Positions 43,875 through 53,507 of a stretch of DNA of 64,000 nucleotides are shown in pieces. The translations under genes were made by a program, and so were the position numbers. The notes under the pieces were generated by a model. It saw nothing but the letters and a program-made list of their open reading frames with translations. It made no database searches and was not told the origin of the DNA. The first letter of the stretch is position 1; every line of letters starts with the position of its first letter. This stretch comes from Chryseobacterium aquifrigidense (GTDB lineage: Bacteria > Bacteroidota > Bacteroidia > Flavobacteriales > Weeksellaceae), in the NCBI RefSeq assembly GCF_006716485.1, contig NZ_VFPD01000001.1:3308393-3372392 (forward strand). Reading direction: 5' to 3'.

Positions 43875-44444
43875 TTACTTTGTAGCAGCAGCTGGTGCAG
43901 CAGCACCTCCTACTTTTTTCTCGTAAACAGCTTTTTCCCAAGGCTTAATGTCAGTAACACCGTACTGCTCACTTTTGGTAATTGCCATTTCATCAAGAAT
44001 ATCAACAAAGTTCTTATATACAGCATCGTCAGTTGGCTTAATGATCACGGTAAATTTCGTTTGATCTGCAGCTCTAGATTTTGCCTGCTGAATTACTTTT
44101 CTAATTCCTTCTCTGTCAAGAGTAGTTTCCATAAGAGTTTGGTCATTCAAGGATGTAGCATCCTGCTGGTGCCAGAAAACTCTGTTATTTTTTCCTAATA
44201 AGATAGAAATTGAGTTAGAAAGTTTAATTTCTGTTGGAGGTGGTTTTTTTGTTTCATCTTTCGGTTTAGCCGGAAGACCCAAATCCATCACGTTCGGTTT
44301 ACTGAACGTAGTTGTGAACATAAAGAAGGTAATCAATAGAAAACCCAAGTCCACCATCGGAGTCATATCGACTCTGGTACTTTGCTTCTTGGAACGGACC
44401 TTGCCGCCCTTGCCGCCTTTCTCTTGTACTTGTACTTCTGCCAT
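43875..44444 (-). CDS. exbD: ExbD biopolymer transporter, second copy
   Basis: A 189-residue inner-membrane protein with one N-terminal helix containing the conserved aspartate in MTPMVDLGFLLITFFMF, the proton-relay residue of ExbD/TolR. A long periplasmic domain follows. An Ala-rich C-terminus (GGAAAPAAATK) is present. It follows the first exbD by 11 bp. The two paralogues share only limited identity, which is usual in Bacteroidota TonB operons, where the two ExbDs may form a heterodimer. Confidence 0.92.
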   Translation of the reverse strand: MAEVQVQEKGGKGGKVRSKKQSTRVDMTPMVDLGFLLITFFMFTTTFSKPNVMDLGLPAKPKDETKKPPPTEIKLSNSISILLGKNNRVFWHQQDATSLNDQTLMETTLDREGIRKVIQQAKSRAADQTKFTVIIKPTDDAVYKNFVDILDEMAITKSEQYGVTDIKPWEKAVYEKKVGGAAAPAAATK

Positions 44445-44455
44445 TTCTATCGATA

Positions 44456-45064
44456 TTATTCGTTAGGTTTACCTTCTTGTGATGTAATCAACCAAAATTT
44501 AAGAAAATCAATATCTCTTAAACCCTCAAATAGGCTTTTAACTTTAGGATACTCAGTTGTAACGTCACCTTTAATCGCTAACTTGTAGTCAGGGTTAACG
44601 CTCAAACTTTCTTTTACCCAATCAATTAATTGCTTATTTGTACTGTCCATAGGAATACCTGTAGGACTCTTATAATTTTTCTGCTCATCTGCAGGCAGAT
44701 CCAAGTACCCTTTAAGTTGGTTCATTGGAACTCCAATTGCCTGAATTTTCTGGAAAGCAGCTTTTTGGTTATTGTCAAAAGTAATACCATACTTTTGTCC
44801 CATTTTATCCAAAAGAGCAAGTCTTTCTGATGCATTTTCTACTGGCTGGAAATAGAATTTTCCGTCCGGAGTAGCGTTGATAGTCATTAAACTAGCATCA
44901 GGAAGCAATTTTTCCGAAATTGAAGATGGCGGTTTGATCTGCTCCACGTCAGGTTTTTTAAACTGAGTGGTCAAGATAAAGAACGTAAGGAGTAGGAACG
45001 CAACGTCACACATTGCAGTCATGTCCGTAATTACTCCATGTCTTTTTGGTTTGACTCTCGCCAT
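44456..45064 (-). CDS. exbD: ExbD biopolymer transporter, first copy
   Basis: A 202-residue ExbD with one transmembrane helix and the proton-relay aspartate in MTAMCDVAFLLLTFFIL. A periplasmic domain follows. It lies 61 bp after exbB and 11 bp before the second exbD. With ExbB it forms the proton channel that energises TonB. Confidence 0.92.
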   Translation of the reverse strand: MARVKPKRHGVITDMTAMCDVAFLLLTFFILTTQFKKPDVEQIKPPSSISEKLLPDASLMTINATPDGKFYFQPVENASERLALLDKMGQKYGITFDNNQKAAFQKIQAIGVPMNQLKGYLDLPADEQKNYKSPTGIPMDSTNKQLIDWVKESLSVNPDYKLAIKGDVTTEYPKVKSLFEGLRDIDFLKFWLITSQEGKPNE

Positions 45065-45125
45065 TATTATAAAATATTTTTAATTAAACTTCTTTTAATT
45101 GCTAATGCAAATATCTTGCTAATTC

Positions 45126-45989
45126 TTAGTTGAATTCAGCGAAAGATTGTTGGATACTCATAGAGATCTCATCGATCTTGTAAGTTAATCCGTCAATTTT
45201 AGATGTAAAGAAGTTATAAAGGATAATAGCGATTGCTGAAGTACCAATACCTAAAGCCGTGTTGATCAAGGCTTCAGAGATACCTGTAGATAGAGCAGCA
45301 GCATCCGGAGTACCACCTCCTGAACCTAATGCGAAGAACGCCTTGATCATCCCGATTACCGTTCCAAGTAGTGCTACTAACGTTGCAACAGTACCTAAAG
45401 TAGAAAGGATCATCATATTTTTCTCAAGCATTGGCATCTCAAGAGTAGTAGCTTCTTCGATAGCTTTGTTAAGAGCTACCATTTTCTGCTCCTTATTTAA
45501 TGTAGTATCGTGAGAAAGTGCTTTGTAAGTAGTAAGACCTTCTTTTACTACGTTACCAACAGAACCTTGTTGTCTGTCACACTCTTCGATAGCTTCGTCA
45601 ATTTTGTTTTGGTTTAGTAAGCTTCTTACTTGTACAACGAAGTTGTCTAAGTTTCCTTTTCCAGCTGCTTTACCAAGAACGAAATATCTTTCAAAAGAGA
45701 AAACGATTACAGTAATCATGAAAGTAATCAAGATTGGTACAATAACCCCTCCTTTGTAGATAATACCTAAAAACGATTCTGGGTGAATGTCTTTTCCTTC
45801 AACAGTTGAAAAAGCTACAGAACCACTTCCTAGTTTATCTGCATCTTTAAAGTTTCCTGGGCTACCAAGAACGAATAAATAAATACATACTCCTATAGCA
45901 AATAGAATAGGAATAATAACAGCTGGATTTAAACCTCCTGCCTTTCTAGCAACTACTTGCTCATCATTTTTTGAAACATTCATTTCCAT
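45126..45989 (-). CDS. exbB: MotA/TolQ/ExbB proton channel protein
   Basis: A 287-residue polytopic protein with the ExbB/TolQ fold: an N-terminal helix (AVIIPILFAIGVCIYLFVLG), then VIVPILITFMITVIVFSF and two pore helices in LSTLGTVATLVALLGTVIGMIKAF and GISEALINTALGIGTSAIAIILYNFF. The segment ALLGTVIGM is the family signature. It forms a pentameric proton channel around ExbD. First gene of the operon; a TAATTTTG -7-like box lies about 50 bp upstream. An alternative ATG two codons in is possible. Confidence 0.93.
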   Translation of the reverse strand: MEMNVSKNDEQVVARKAGGLNPAVIIPILFAIGVCIYLFVLGSPGNFKDADKLGSGSVAFSTVEGKDIHPESFLGIIYKGGVIVPILITFMITVIVFSFERYFVLGKAAGKGNLDNFVVQVRSLLNQNKIDEAIEECDRQQGSVGNVVKEGLTTYKALSHDTTLNKEQKMVALNKAIEEATTLEMPMLEKNMMILSTLGTVATLVALLGTVIGMIKAFFALGSGGGTPDAAALSTGISEALINTALGIGTSAIAIILYNFFTSKIDGLTYKIDEISMSIQQSFAEFN

Positions 45990-46229
45990 ATTTAACTAAA
46001 TTATATTGTTTTAAAATTTTACAGGGTGTAAATTAAAGGCAAAATTAATTAAAATGCAAGAGTCTTAATTAAACATTTTGCTTTTTTTTGATAAAGAATT
46101 TTTAATACGATTTCGAAATAGTAATTATTTTAAATTATTTTATTTATTTTTTCCAAATTTAACATTTGAATTAAAAAATCATAAAAATAAGACACCCATT
46201 TTTTTTAATTTCCCAATGTTAATTTTTTT

Positions 46230-49043
46230 TTAAATTACGATATTCACAATACGGTGAGGGACTACAATGATTTTTTTAGGGGTTTTACCCTCCAAAATCT
46301 GTTGCATTTTCTCGTTCGAAATCACCAAATCTTCTACTTCCTTGGCAGATAATTGAGCGGAAAGTGAAATTTTGAACTTCATTTTACCATTTACACTTAC
46401 CGGATACTCAATTTCATCTTCAATCAGATAATCCTCATTCAATGCCGGGAATTTTTCAAATTCTATTGATGTATCGTTTCCTAATAAACTCCACAGTTCT
46501 TCACAGATGTGAGGAGCATACGGAGAAATGATAACGGCAAGCGGTTCTAAAATATTGCGCTTGTTGCATTTTATTTTCTGAAGCTCGTTCACAGCGATCA
46601 TAAATGAAGATACTGAGGTATTGAAAGAGAAATTCTCAATATCATATACTACCTTCTTTATTAAGGTATGTAAAACTTTGTATTCTGCTTTTGTAGGTTC
46701 TTCGTCTGAAACTTCAAATACTTCCCCATTGAAATAAAGGTTCCAGAATTTTTTAAGGAAACCATATACTCCACTTAGCCCTTGTGTATTCCAAGGCTTG
46801 GATTGTTCCAACGGTCCTAAGAACATTTCATATAATCTTAATCCGTCTGCTCCATACTCTTCACAGATGTCATCAGGATTGACTACGTTATATTTTGACT
46901 TGGACATTTTCTCTACTTCACGGTCTGTGATGTATTTTCCGTCTTCCAGAATAAATTCTGCCTCAGCATAATCCGGTCTCCATGCTTTGAAAGCTTCAGT
47001 ATCCAATTCGTCAGAGGTTCCTTTTAATAAGGATACGTCAACGTGAATCTGCTGAGTCTGGTAGTCTTTGGCTAAATTTTTAGATACATACTGATTGGTT
47101 CCGTCAATTCTATACACAAATGCACTCATTCCTAAGATCATCCCCTGGTTGATCAATTTCTGGAATGGCTCATCATGATTAATATATCCTCTGTCTTTTA
47201 AGAACATATTCCAGAAACGGGAATATAATAAGTGTCCGGTTGCGTGTTCGCTTCCTCCTATATATAAGTCTACCTGTCCCCAATAATCTGCTAAGTCTTT
47301 TTTAACAAAAGTTTCTTCATCATTCGGATTCATATATCTAAGGAAATACCATGAGCTTCCTGCCCAACCTGGCATTGTAGATAATTCTAACGGGAAAATA
47401 GTTTTATCATCAATTAAATCTGTAGCAACTACTTTCTGGTTTACCTCATCCCAGGCAAATTCTTTTGCATTTCCCAGTGGCGGATCTCCATCTTCTGTAG
47501 GTAAGTATTTTTCAACTTCAGGAAGTTCCAATGGTAAAGCAGAAGCAGGCAACGTGTAAGGCATCCCATCCTTATAATATATAGGAACGGGTTCTCCCCA
47601 ATAACGCTGTCTTGAGAAAATAGCATCACGCTGTCTGTAGTTGGTAGTTCCGTGACCGATGCCTTTTGCTTCGATCTCAGAAATCATTTTTGCTTTCGCT
47701 TCATTATAATGTAATCCGTTTAAGAAATCAGAGTTTACACAAACGGAATCTTTGGAATCAAAAGATTTTTCCTGAACGTCTTCTTCGGTTTCTACAACTT
47801 TCTTGATTTCAAGATTAAATTTCTTCGCAAATCTGTGGTCACGCTCATCATGTGCCGGAACCGCCATCACTGCTCCTGTTCCATATCCCATCAACACATA
47901 GTCTGAAATATAGATTGGCATTTTTTCATTGCTGAAAGGGTTGATCGCATAATTGCCGGTGAAAGCTCCGCTCACGTTTTTCACGTCAGACATTCTGTCT
48001 CTCTCCGTCTTTTTAGAAGTTTCTTCTATATAAGTATCTACTTCTACTTTTTGAGCATCCGTAGTAATGGTTTCCACTAAAGGATTTTCCGGAGCCAATA
48101 CCATAAAGGTTGCTCCAAAGATGGTGTCAGGTCTTGTTGTAAATACCTCAACAGTCTCGTCATGTCCTTCTACTTTGAAACGAACCTGTGCTCCCTGAGA
48201 TTTTCCAATCCAGTATTCCTGAGAATCTTTCAATGGCTGCGGCCAATCTAAAGTATTTAATCCCTGTAACAATCTTTCAGAGTACGCAGAAATTCTCATA
48301 CTCCACTGCATCATTTTCTTTTGAAAAACAGGGAATCCTCCTCTTTCAGATTTACCGTCTTTCACTTCATCGTTGGCCAGTACAGTTCCTAATGCAGGAC
48401 ACCAGTTTACTGTTGTTTCAGCTCTGTAAGCCAGACGATAATTTAAAAGGATATCTTCTTTATCAATATCAGAAGCATTCTTCCACTCTTCTGCAGTGAA
48501 ATTTAATTCGTCGTTCTGATTGGCATTTAATCCTTCTGTCCCTTTTTCTTCAAAATGCTGAATTAAAGAATCAATAGATTCCGCCTTATCTGTATTTTTA
48601 TTATACCATGAATGATACAACTGGATAAAAATCCACTGCGTCCATTTATAGTAAGAAGCATCAGAAGTTCTTACTTCTCTGCTCCAGTCGAATGAGAACC
48701 CGATTTTTTTCAGCTGCTCTTCGTATCTGTTGATGTTCTGTTCTGTAGTAATAGCCGGGTGCTGTCCTGTCTGAATAGCATACTGTTCAGCAGGAAGTCC
48801 AAAGCTGTCATATCCTACCGGGTGAAGTACATTAAACCCCTGATGTCTTTTGTATCTCGCATAGATATCGGATGCAATATATCCCAGCGGGTGACCTACG
48901 TGAAGTCCTGCTCCTGATGGGTACGGGAACATATCGAGTACATAAAACTTAGGTTTGTCTGTGTTATTAGAGGTTTTATAGGTTTGATTTTCCTCCCAGT
49001 ATTTCTGCCACTTTTTTTCTATCTGCTGATGATCGTAAAACAC
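46230..49043 (-). CDS. leuS: Leucyl-tRNA synthetase
   Basis: A 937-residue class I synthetase charging tRNA-Leu. The HIGH-type motif is in PYPSGAGLHVGHPLGY, the KMSKS motif in VEKMSKSKYNVV. The CP1 editing domain lies between (about 220-430, with TRPDTIFGATFMVLAPENPL and MAVPAHDERD). The leucine-specific C-terminal anticodon and tail domains are complete. The N-terminus MFYDHQQIEKKWQKYW is standard. No same-strand partner is close. Confidence 0.97.
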   Translation of the reverse strand: MFYDHQQIEKKWQKYWEENQTYKTSNNTDKPKFYVLDMFPYPSGAGLHVGHPLGYIASDIYARYKRHQGFNVLHPVGYDSFGLPAEQYAIQTGQHPAITTEQNINRYEEQLKKIGFSFDWSREVRTSDASYYKWTQWIFIQLYHSWYNKNTDKAESIDSLIQHFEEKGTEGLNANQNDELNFTAEEWKNASDIDKEDILLNYRLAYRAETTVNWCPALGTVLANDEVKDGKSERGGFPVFQKKMMQWSMRISAYSERLLQGLNTLDWPQPLKDSQEYWIGKSQGAQVRFKVEGHDETVEVFTTRPDTIFGATFMVLAPENPLVETITTDAQKVEVDTYIEETSKKTERDRMSDVKNVSGAFTGNYAINPFSNEKMPIYISDYVLMGYGTGAVMAVPAHDERDHRFAKKFNLEIKKVVETEEDVQEKSFDSKDSVCVNSDFLNGLHYNEAKAKMISEIEAKGIGHGTTNYRQRDAIFSRQRYWGEPVPIYYKDGMPYTLPASALPLELPEVEKYLPTEDGDPPLGNAKEFAWDEVNQKVVATDLIDDKTIFPLELSTMPGWAGSSWYFLRYMNPNDEETFVKKDLADYWGQVDLYIGGSEHATGHLLYSRFWNMFLKDRGYINHDEPFQKLINQGMILGMSAFVYRIDGTNQYVSKNLAKDYQTQQIHVDVSLLKGTSDELDTEAFKAWRPDYAEAEFILEDGKYITDREVEKMSKSKYNVVNPDDICEEYGADGLRLYEMFLGPLEQSKPWNTQGLSGVYGFLKKFWNLYFNGEVFEVSDEEPTKAEYKVLHTLIKKVVYDIENFSFNTSVSSFMIAVNELQKIKCNKRNILEPLAVIISPYAPHICEELWSLLGNDTSIEFEKFPALNEDYLIEDEIEYPVSVNGKMKFKISLSAQLSAKEVEDLVISNEKMQQILEGKTPKKIIVVPHRIVNIVI

Positions 49044-49168
49044 TTGATATATATGTTATATGTTAGACTGAATTATTTATCTTTTTGTCAAGATTCACAA
49101 AAATAATGATTTTAAAGTAAATAGAAATTGAATTTATGATGAATTGCAATTCTATCCTCAACAAAAAA

Positions 49169-49188
49169 ATCCCATCCGGAGATGAGAT
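49169..49188 (-). terminator. Terminator of the lipocalin-like gene
   Basis: ATCCCATC and GATGAGAT form an 8-bp stem (one wobble) with a CGGA-type loop, 28 bp past the minus-strand stop, followed by a seven-T run. Confidence 0.75.
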
Positions 49189-49215
49189 CTGTTTTATATC
49201 CTGAAGTATATACTA

Positions 49216-49692
49216 TTATTGAGTAACTCTTTTGAAGGTATATGTTCTTGTCTGGAATATAGTAGGATCCTGAGTCTCCTCTCTTACCGCAAGATTGAGC
49301 GTTGTAGCATCCAAAGTAATAACCTTTGCATTTTGCGGCTCCACTATTCCCTGGATTTTCATCTGAACGTCTTTCCCTTCCTTATTATAAGTATAATTGA
49401 ATTTTATATCTGAAAGAATAGCACACTGACCCGGTGTAGCAGTATCTCCCCAGTTCGTCTTCCCTCCTTTAGAGTCAACACTAAACCACCATCTTGTCTT
49501 TTTTTGACAATCTGTATAAGTAATCGTGTTAGAAACCGGGTCTTCCCCAACTTCTACCGTGGTAACTACTTCTTTTAACGGTTGCCATGTCCCAACAAGA
49601 GGAGCTTCCAGAACAGTATCATTGTCATTACTACAGCCTGTAGCTGCAACAAACAAGGATAAACCTGCAAATAGTAATGCTAATTTCTTCAT
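49216..49692 (-). CDS. Lipocalin-like lipoprotein
   Basis: A 158-residue lipoprotein (lipobox ATGC, Cys20, followed by SNDNDT). The remainder resembles the Bacteroidota lipocalin-like family: LVGTWQPLKEV near the start is the usual lipocalin G-x-W motif, followed by beta strands to TYTFKRV. It probably binds a small hydrophobic ligand or stabilises the envelope, but the ligand is unknown. Stand-alone gene with its own terminator. Family assignment is moderate. Confidence 0.72.
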   Translation of the reverse strand: MKKLALLFAGLSLFVAATGCSNDNDTVLEAPLVGTWQPLKEVVTTVEVGEDPVSNTITYTDCQKKTRWWFSVDSKGGKTNWGDTATPGQCAILSDIKFNYTYNKEGKDVQMKIQGIVEPQNAKVITLDATTLNLAVREETQDPTIFQTRTYTFKRVTQ

Positions 49693-49891
49693 AGATCAAT
49701 TTTTTCAAGCGCTAAAATTATAATTTTTTTGATTTATATTACTATTTTTTATGAAAAATTATTTCATCGGCGATTATTTATATATATTTTAAAATAGTGA
49801 CACCCTATTTTCCCTTTATTTAACAAATAATGAATACATGAGCATCATTCATTCTATTAAAAAAGTTATTTTTGCAGGAAACAAAATACAA

Positions 49892-50869
49892 ATGCAGGAT
49901 ATTACGAAAAACAATTTTGATTTTATACGTGTTCTCCTTGCCTTTATTGTCTTTCTTGGACATCTTGGCACTCTCAGCGCTTCTCCTGATCTCAAGATCT
50001 TTGAGCACAGTCCCATTGAAATTGCCGTTTTCGGTTTCTTTGCAGTGAGTGGATTTCTTATTGCAAGGAGCTATGAAAGATCTTCAAGCCTGAAAAGTTA
50101 TTTGAAAAAGAGAATCAAAAGAATTGTTCCCGCTTACTTATTGGTTATTTTTTTATGTGCCATTTTATTAAGCTTAGTCAGCACTTATTCCTTCACCGAA
50201 TATTTCAGCAATACACAGGTTTACAAATACCTTTTTTGGAATTCATTATTTTTAAATTTTAAAGCACCATGGCTTCCCGGAGTTTTTGGGAATCAGGCAG
50301 TAAATGGAGCCCTATGGACACTTAAAATAGAAATGTGCTACTATTTTGCGGTACCTTTGTTGTTTTTGCTTTTCGGAAAGAATAATAAATACAGAAATAT
50401 AAGTTTGATTATCTTATACTTTTTATCACTTATTTATCTCAATTATTTTGAATCCTTAAATAAAATTTCGTTAGCCAAACAACTTCCTGGAACATTATCC
50501 TATTTTATCCCGGGAATGTTGATCTATTTTAATTTTGACAAGTTTATCAAACATAAAAATATAATTTTCATCATTGCTATCGCCACGGTGTGGATTGATT
50601 TATTTTTAAAAATCCAGCTTTTTTCTCCAATGATGATCGGAGTTATCGTAATGTACATTGCTTATTCATTCAAATTCTTAAATAATTTTGGAAAATATGG
50701 GGATTTCACCTATGGAATCTACATTTTCCATTTCCCTATTATCAGGACTTTCCAGACTTTAGGATTATTTGAAGATTACAATCCATTTGTAATGGCTTTG
50801 GTATGTATGTTGGTGGTAATTGCAGTAGGTATAAGCTCTTGGCATCTTTATGAAAAAAGATTTTTATAA
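49892..50869 (+). CDS. Acyltransferase 3 family membrane protein
   Basis: A 325-residue polytopic protein from the ATG at 49892 (MQDITKNNFDFIRVLLAF). The longer frame from 49838 has 18 extra residues of unusual composition. It has the family-like N-terminal motif NFDFIRVLLAFIVFLGHLG, where the histidine is the presumed catalytic one, and about ten transmembrane helices. Such enzymes add acetyl or succinyl groups to surface or exopolysaccharides. It is followed 22 bp later by a glycosyltransferase gene, which fits a surface-glycan role. Confidence 0.85.
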   Translation: MQDITKNNFDFIRVLLAFIVFLGHLGTLSASPDLKIFEHSPIEIAVFGFFAVSGFLIARSYERSSSLKSYLKKRIKRIVPAYLLVIFLCAILLSLVSTYSFTEYFSNTQVYKYLFWNSLFLNFKAPWLPGVFGNQAVNGALWTLKIEMCYYFAVPLLFLLFGKNNKYRNISLIILYFLSLIYLNYFESLNKISLAKQLPGTLSYFIPGMLIYFNFDKFIKHKNIIFIIAIATVWIDLFLKIQLFSPMMIGVIVMYIAYSFKFLNNFGKYGDFTYGIYIFHFPIIRTFQTLGLFEDYNPFVMALVCMLVVIAVGISSWHLYEKRFL

Positions 50870-50891
50870 TTTAGCAGTTTAAAAAACACAA

Positions 50892-51647
50892 ATGAAAGAT
50901 CTTGTCTCCATCATTACTCCCTGTTATAATTCTGCAGAATTTATCGAGGAAACCATACAGTCTGTTCTTAACCAAACCTATGAAAACTGGGAATGGCTGA
51001 TTACAGATGACCTTTCCAAAGATAATACTGTTGAGATCATCAGAAAATATAATGATCCGAGAATAAAACTGCAGGTGCTGGAGAAAAACGGTGGTGCAGG
51101 AAACGCAAGAAATAACAGCCTGGAAAGAGCTCAGGGAAGATATATCGCTTTTCTGGATTCTGATGACTATTGGTATCCTGAGTATCTGCAAACGATGACA
51201 GATTATATGAAGGATCACAGTGCAGAACTTGTTTATTGTAATTATTCAAGATGCGATGAACAGCTTCAGCCTATTCTGAAAGATTTTTTGGCAGACAAAG
51301 TGGTTACATTCTCGAATCTGTTGAAAACATGCCGTTTGGCACCGGTTTCTACCATGTATGATACTCAGAGAGTTGGCAAATTTTTGTTCCCTGTAAAAAG
51401 CAAACGTGAAGATCATGTCATGTGGCTTAACCTTTTAAAAGTAATTCCGGAAGGGATTCCGGTAAAAAAAACACTGGCAAAATACAGGATGCGTGAAAAC
51501 AGTGTTTCAAGAAATAAAAAAAATATCATCAAAGATCAATATCTTGTCTATAAAGATTTCATGGGATTCTCAACAGTAAAATCATTGTATTATACTGTCA
51601 ATTGGGCAATAAACGGATTCCTGAAATATTCGAAAATTTTTAATTAA
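50892..51647 (+). CDS. Family 2 glycosyltransferase
   Basis: A 251-residue GT-A fold enzyme. It starts VSIITPCYNSAEFIEETIQSVLNQTY, the GT2 signature, with the nucleotide-sugar motif DDLSKDNT and the metal site LDSDDYW. No membrane helix at the N-terminus; the C-terminus has a hydrophobic stretch. It lies between an acyltransferase and a gene of unknown function, to which it is coupled by a TAATG overlap. The sugar donor and acceptor are not deducible; a surface or cell-wall glycan is likely. Confidence 0.9.
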   Translation: MKDLVSIITPCYNSAEFIEETIQSVLNQTYENWEWLITDDLSKDNTVEIIRKYNDPRIKLQVLEKNGGAGNARNNSLERAQGRYIAFLDSDDYWYPEYLQTMTDYMKDHSAELVYCNYSRCDEQLQPILKDFLADKVVTFSNLLKTCRLAPVSTMYDTQRVGKFLFPVKSKREDHVMWLNLLKVIPEGIPVKKTLAKYRMRENSVSRNKKNIIKDQYLVYKDFMGFSTVKSLYYTVNWAINGFLKYSKIFN

Positions 51648-52273
51648 TGGAATATTCAAAAGAGTTCAAAGCTGCTCTGAGTGCTTTTTCCGGAGCGGAA
51701 AAGGACAAACTAATTTTCAGACTCCTGAGAAAGGATAAATTATTGTCGAAAAAACTCTATTTTGAACTCATTGATCCGGAAACTACGGATGATAAAAGAG
51801 ATGCCATGGAAGAACATGTGAAAGAACAGGTTCTTCTCGCTTCAAAATATGTGGGAAATGCCAAATATTTCCTTTCCACTGTTCGAAAAATAAGTGCTGA
51901 GATTACAGAGCATGTAAAAATTACCACTGATAAATTCGGTGAGATCTCACTGAATCTTCTTCTTGTCAACAAGATATTGGAAAACAACAGCGACCTTAGC
52001 AGACAAAGGTTCGACAATGTTTACAAGCTTTATATTTATATTATCAATAAAGTCTTTAAATCATTAATTCTGGTAAAAAAACTGGACGAAGATTACTGGA
52101 TGGAAATTGATGAATATCTTCGTGATACTCACAAGAAAATAGCAGAAAACCATTATCTTCAAAAATTATGTACCAATAATGGTCTTGACCTCAACTGGCT
52201 GGAATGCGACAGAATTCCAGAAAACATTGATCAGATCATGAAGGAAATGAAAAATCAGGGATATTTACGCTAA
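51647..52273 (+). CDS. Uncharacterised helical protein coupled to a glycosyltransferase
   Basis: A 208-residue soluble protein with no signal peptide. It is predicted to be almost entirely helical (for example SAEITEHVKITTDKFGEISLNLLLVNKILE and DRIPENIDQIMKEMKNQ). Its ATG shares the A residues of the GT2 stop (TAATG), so it is translated from the same mRNA. The 3' end overlaps the convergent waaA gene by 9 bp. I do not recognise the family. Confidence 0.7.
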   Translation: MEYSKEFKAALSAFSGAEKDKLIFRLLRKDKLLSKKLYFELIDPETTDDKRDAMEEHVKEQVLLASKYVGNAKYFLSTVRKISAEITEHVKITTDKFGEISLNLLLVNKILENNSDLSRQRFDNVYKLYIYIINKVFKSLILVKKLDEDYWMEIDEYLRDTHKKIAENHYLQKLCTNNGLDLNWLECDRIPENIDQIMKEMKNQGYLR

Positions 52274-53503
52274 GATTTTCTGAAGTATCATTCTGGTAGA
52301 ATCTGGTTTCCCATCTACAAATTTTCCCGCATTTTCGGAGATTGAAGTAAGTTCTTCTCGGTTATCTTCATTCACGAGAAATAACACAAATTCTGAGGCT
52401 GCATACTCGTCCGAGAAAGATTTTCCGCCATTTGCTGAGATAAGGTCGTCAGCTTCCGGATTCTTTTTATAATGATTCCCGAAAATCACCGGAACACCGA
52501 ACGTAGCGGCTTCCAGAATATTGTGAAGTCCGGCATCATGAAATCCTCCTCCTACAACAGCTACATCCGCATAAGAGTATAGTTTTGATAATAAACCAAT
52601 ACTGTCTATAATCAGAACCTGCGTATCAAAAGTCATCCCTTGAGTATTCTGTATTTCGCTGTACAGTAAAGCATCCTGGAATCTATTTTTCAAATGCTCC
52701 ACTCGCTTCAGATCATGAGGTGCTATAATAAGTTTTACCGTATTATTTTTACGCGAAACCACTTCTGCTATTTTCTCTTCCGCCTGCCATGAACTTCCGA
52801 AAACAACCGCTTTTTTCTCACCAATAAAGTCAGCAATGAACCCTACATGATTATTTCTTTCACGGAGTTGTTTTACTCTGTCAAATCGTGTATCTCCTGT
52901 TACGGAAGACTTCAATAATCCAACACTTTTCGCCAAAGCCAATGAAAACTGAGTCTGGTGGAAAAACCAATCTACATTTTTCTGAAGCTGCTTTACAAAC
53001 CATTTTCCATAGGAAGTAAAGAAAGACTGTCTTTCGTAGAACAACGCCGAAATAACATAAATCTTCGTCCCCCTACTCTTCAGTTCAGCCAGGAGGTTGT
53101 ACCAATAATCGTATTTAACCGTAAAGAATAGTTCAGCATTAAATTGTTCTGTAAATTCTTTTACAGTCTTTTTATTGTCGAAAGGCAAATAACAGATAAC
53201 GTCCGCAATATGTTTCTTTTTAACAACATTTTCATACCCTGACGGCGAGAAAAAGGTCACCAGGATCTTGTGTTGTGGAAAGTTCTCTTTCAGTTTCTCC
53301 AGAACAGGTAATCCCTGCTCATATTCACCAAGGCTTGCCGCATGCATCCAGATCACTTTATCTGTTTTTGAAAGTACAGACTTTACTATATTTAAAGACT
53401 GCCCTCTCCCTTCAACGCCTTTTTTAGTTTTATCATTAATCAACGCAAAAACCTTCATACCGAAGGTAAGAAGACTGATAAATATATTGTATAAAAAAGC
53501 CAT
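52265..53503 (-). CDS. waaA: 3-deoxy-D-manno-octulosonic acid transferase
   Basis: A 412-residue Kdo transferase (GT30) that adds Kdo to lipid IVA at the inner membrane. The N-terminal membrane segment is MAFLYNIFISLLTFGMKVFALIN. WMHAASLGEYEQGLPVLEKL matches the GT30 start, TFFSPSGYE follows, then LIIAPHDLKR and VVGGGFHDAGLHNILEAATFGVPVIFGNHYKKNPEADDL. Lipid A genes (lpxB at 13 kb) are elsewhere. It is convergent, overlapping by 9 bp with the unknown gene on the other strand, and is 4 bp downstream of the cupin gene. Confidence 0.93.
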   Translation of the reverse strand: MAFLYNIFISLLTFGMKVFALINDKTKKGVEGRGQSLNIVKSVLSKTDKVIWMHAASLGEYEQGLPVLEKLKENFPQHKILVTFFSPSGYENVVKKKHIADVICYLPFDNKKTVKEFTEQFNAELFFTVKYDYWYNLLAELKSRGTKIYVISALFYERQSFFTSYGKWFVKQLQKNVDWFFHQTQFSLALAKSVGLLKSSVTGDTRFDRVKQLRERNNHVGFIADFIGEKKAVVFGSSWQAEEKIAEVVSRKNNTVKLIIAPHDLKRVEHLKNRFQDALLYSEIQNTQGMTFDTQVLIIDSIGLLSKLYSYADVAVVGGGFHDAGLHNILEAATFGVPVIFGNHYKKNPEADDLISANGGKSFSDEYAASEFVLFLVNEDNREELTSISENAGKFVDGKPDSTRMILQKILA

Positions 53504-53507
53504 TTAC

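Noticed and set aside
49791..49811. AAAATAG/CTATTTT inverted repeat upstream of the acyltransferase gene
   Set aside because: Short A/T arms are expected often in such AT-rich spacers; no further evidence for regulation.
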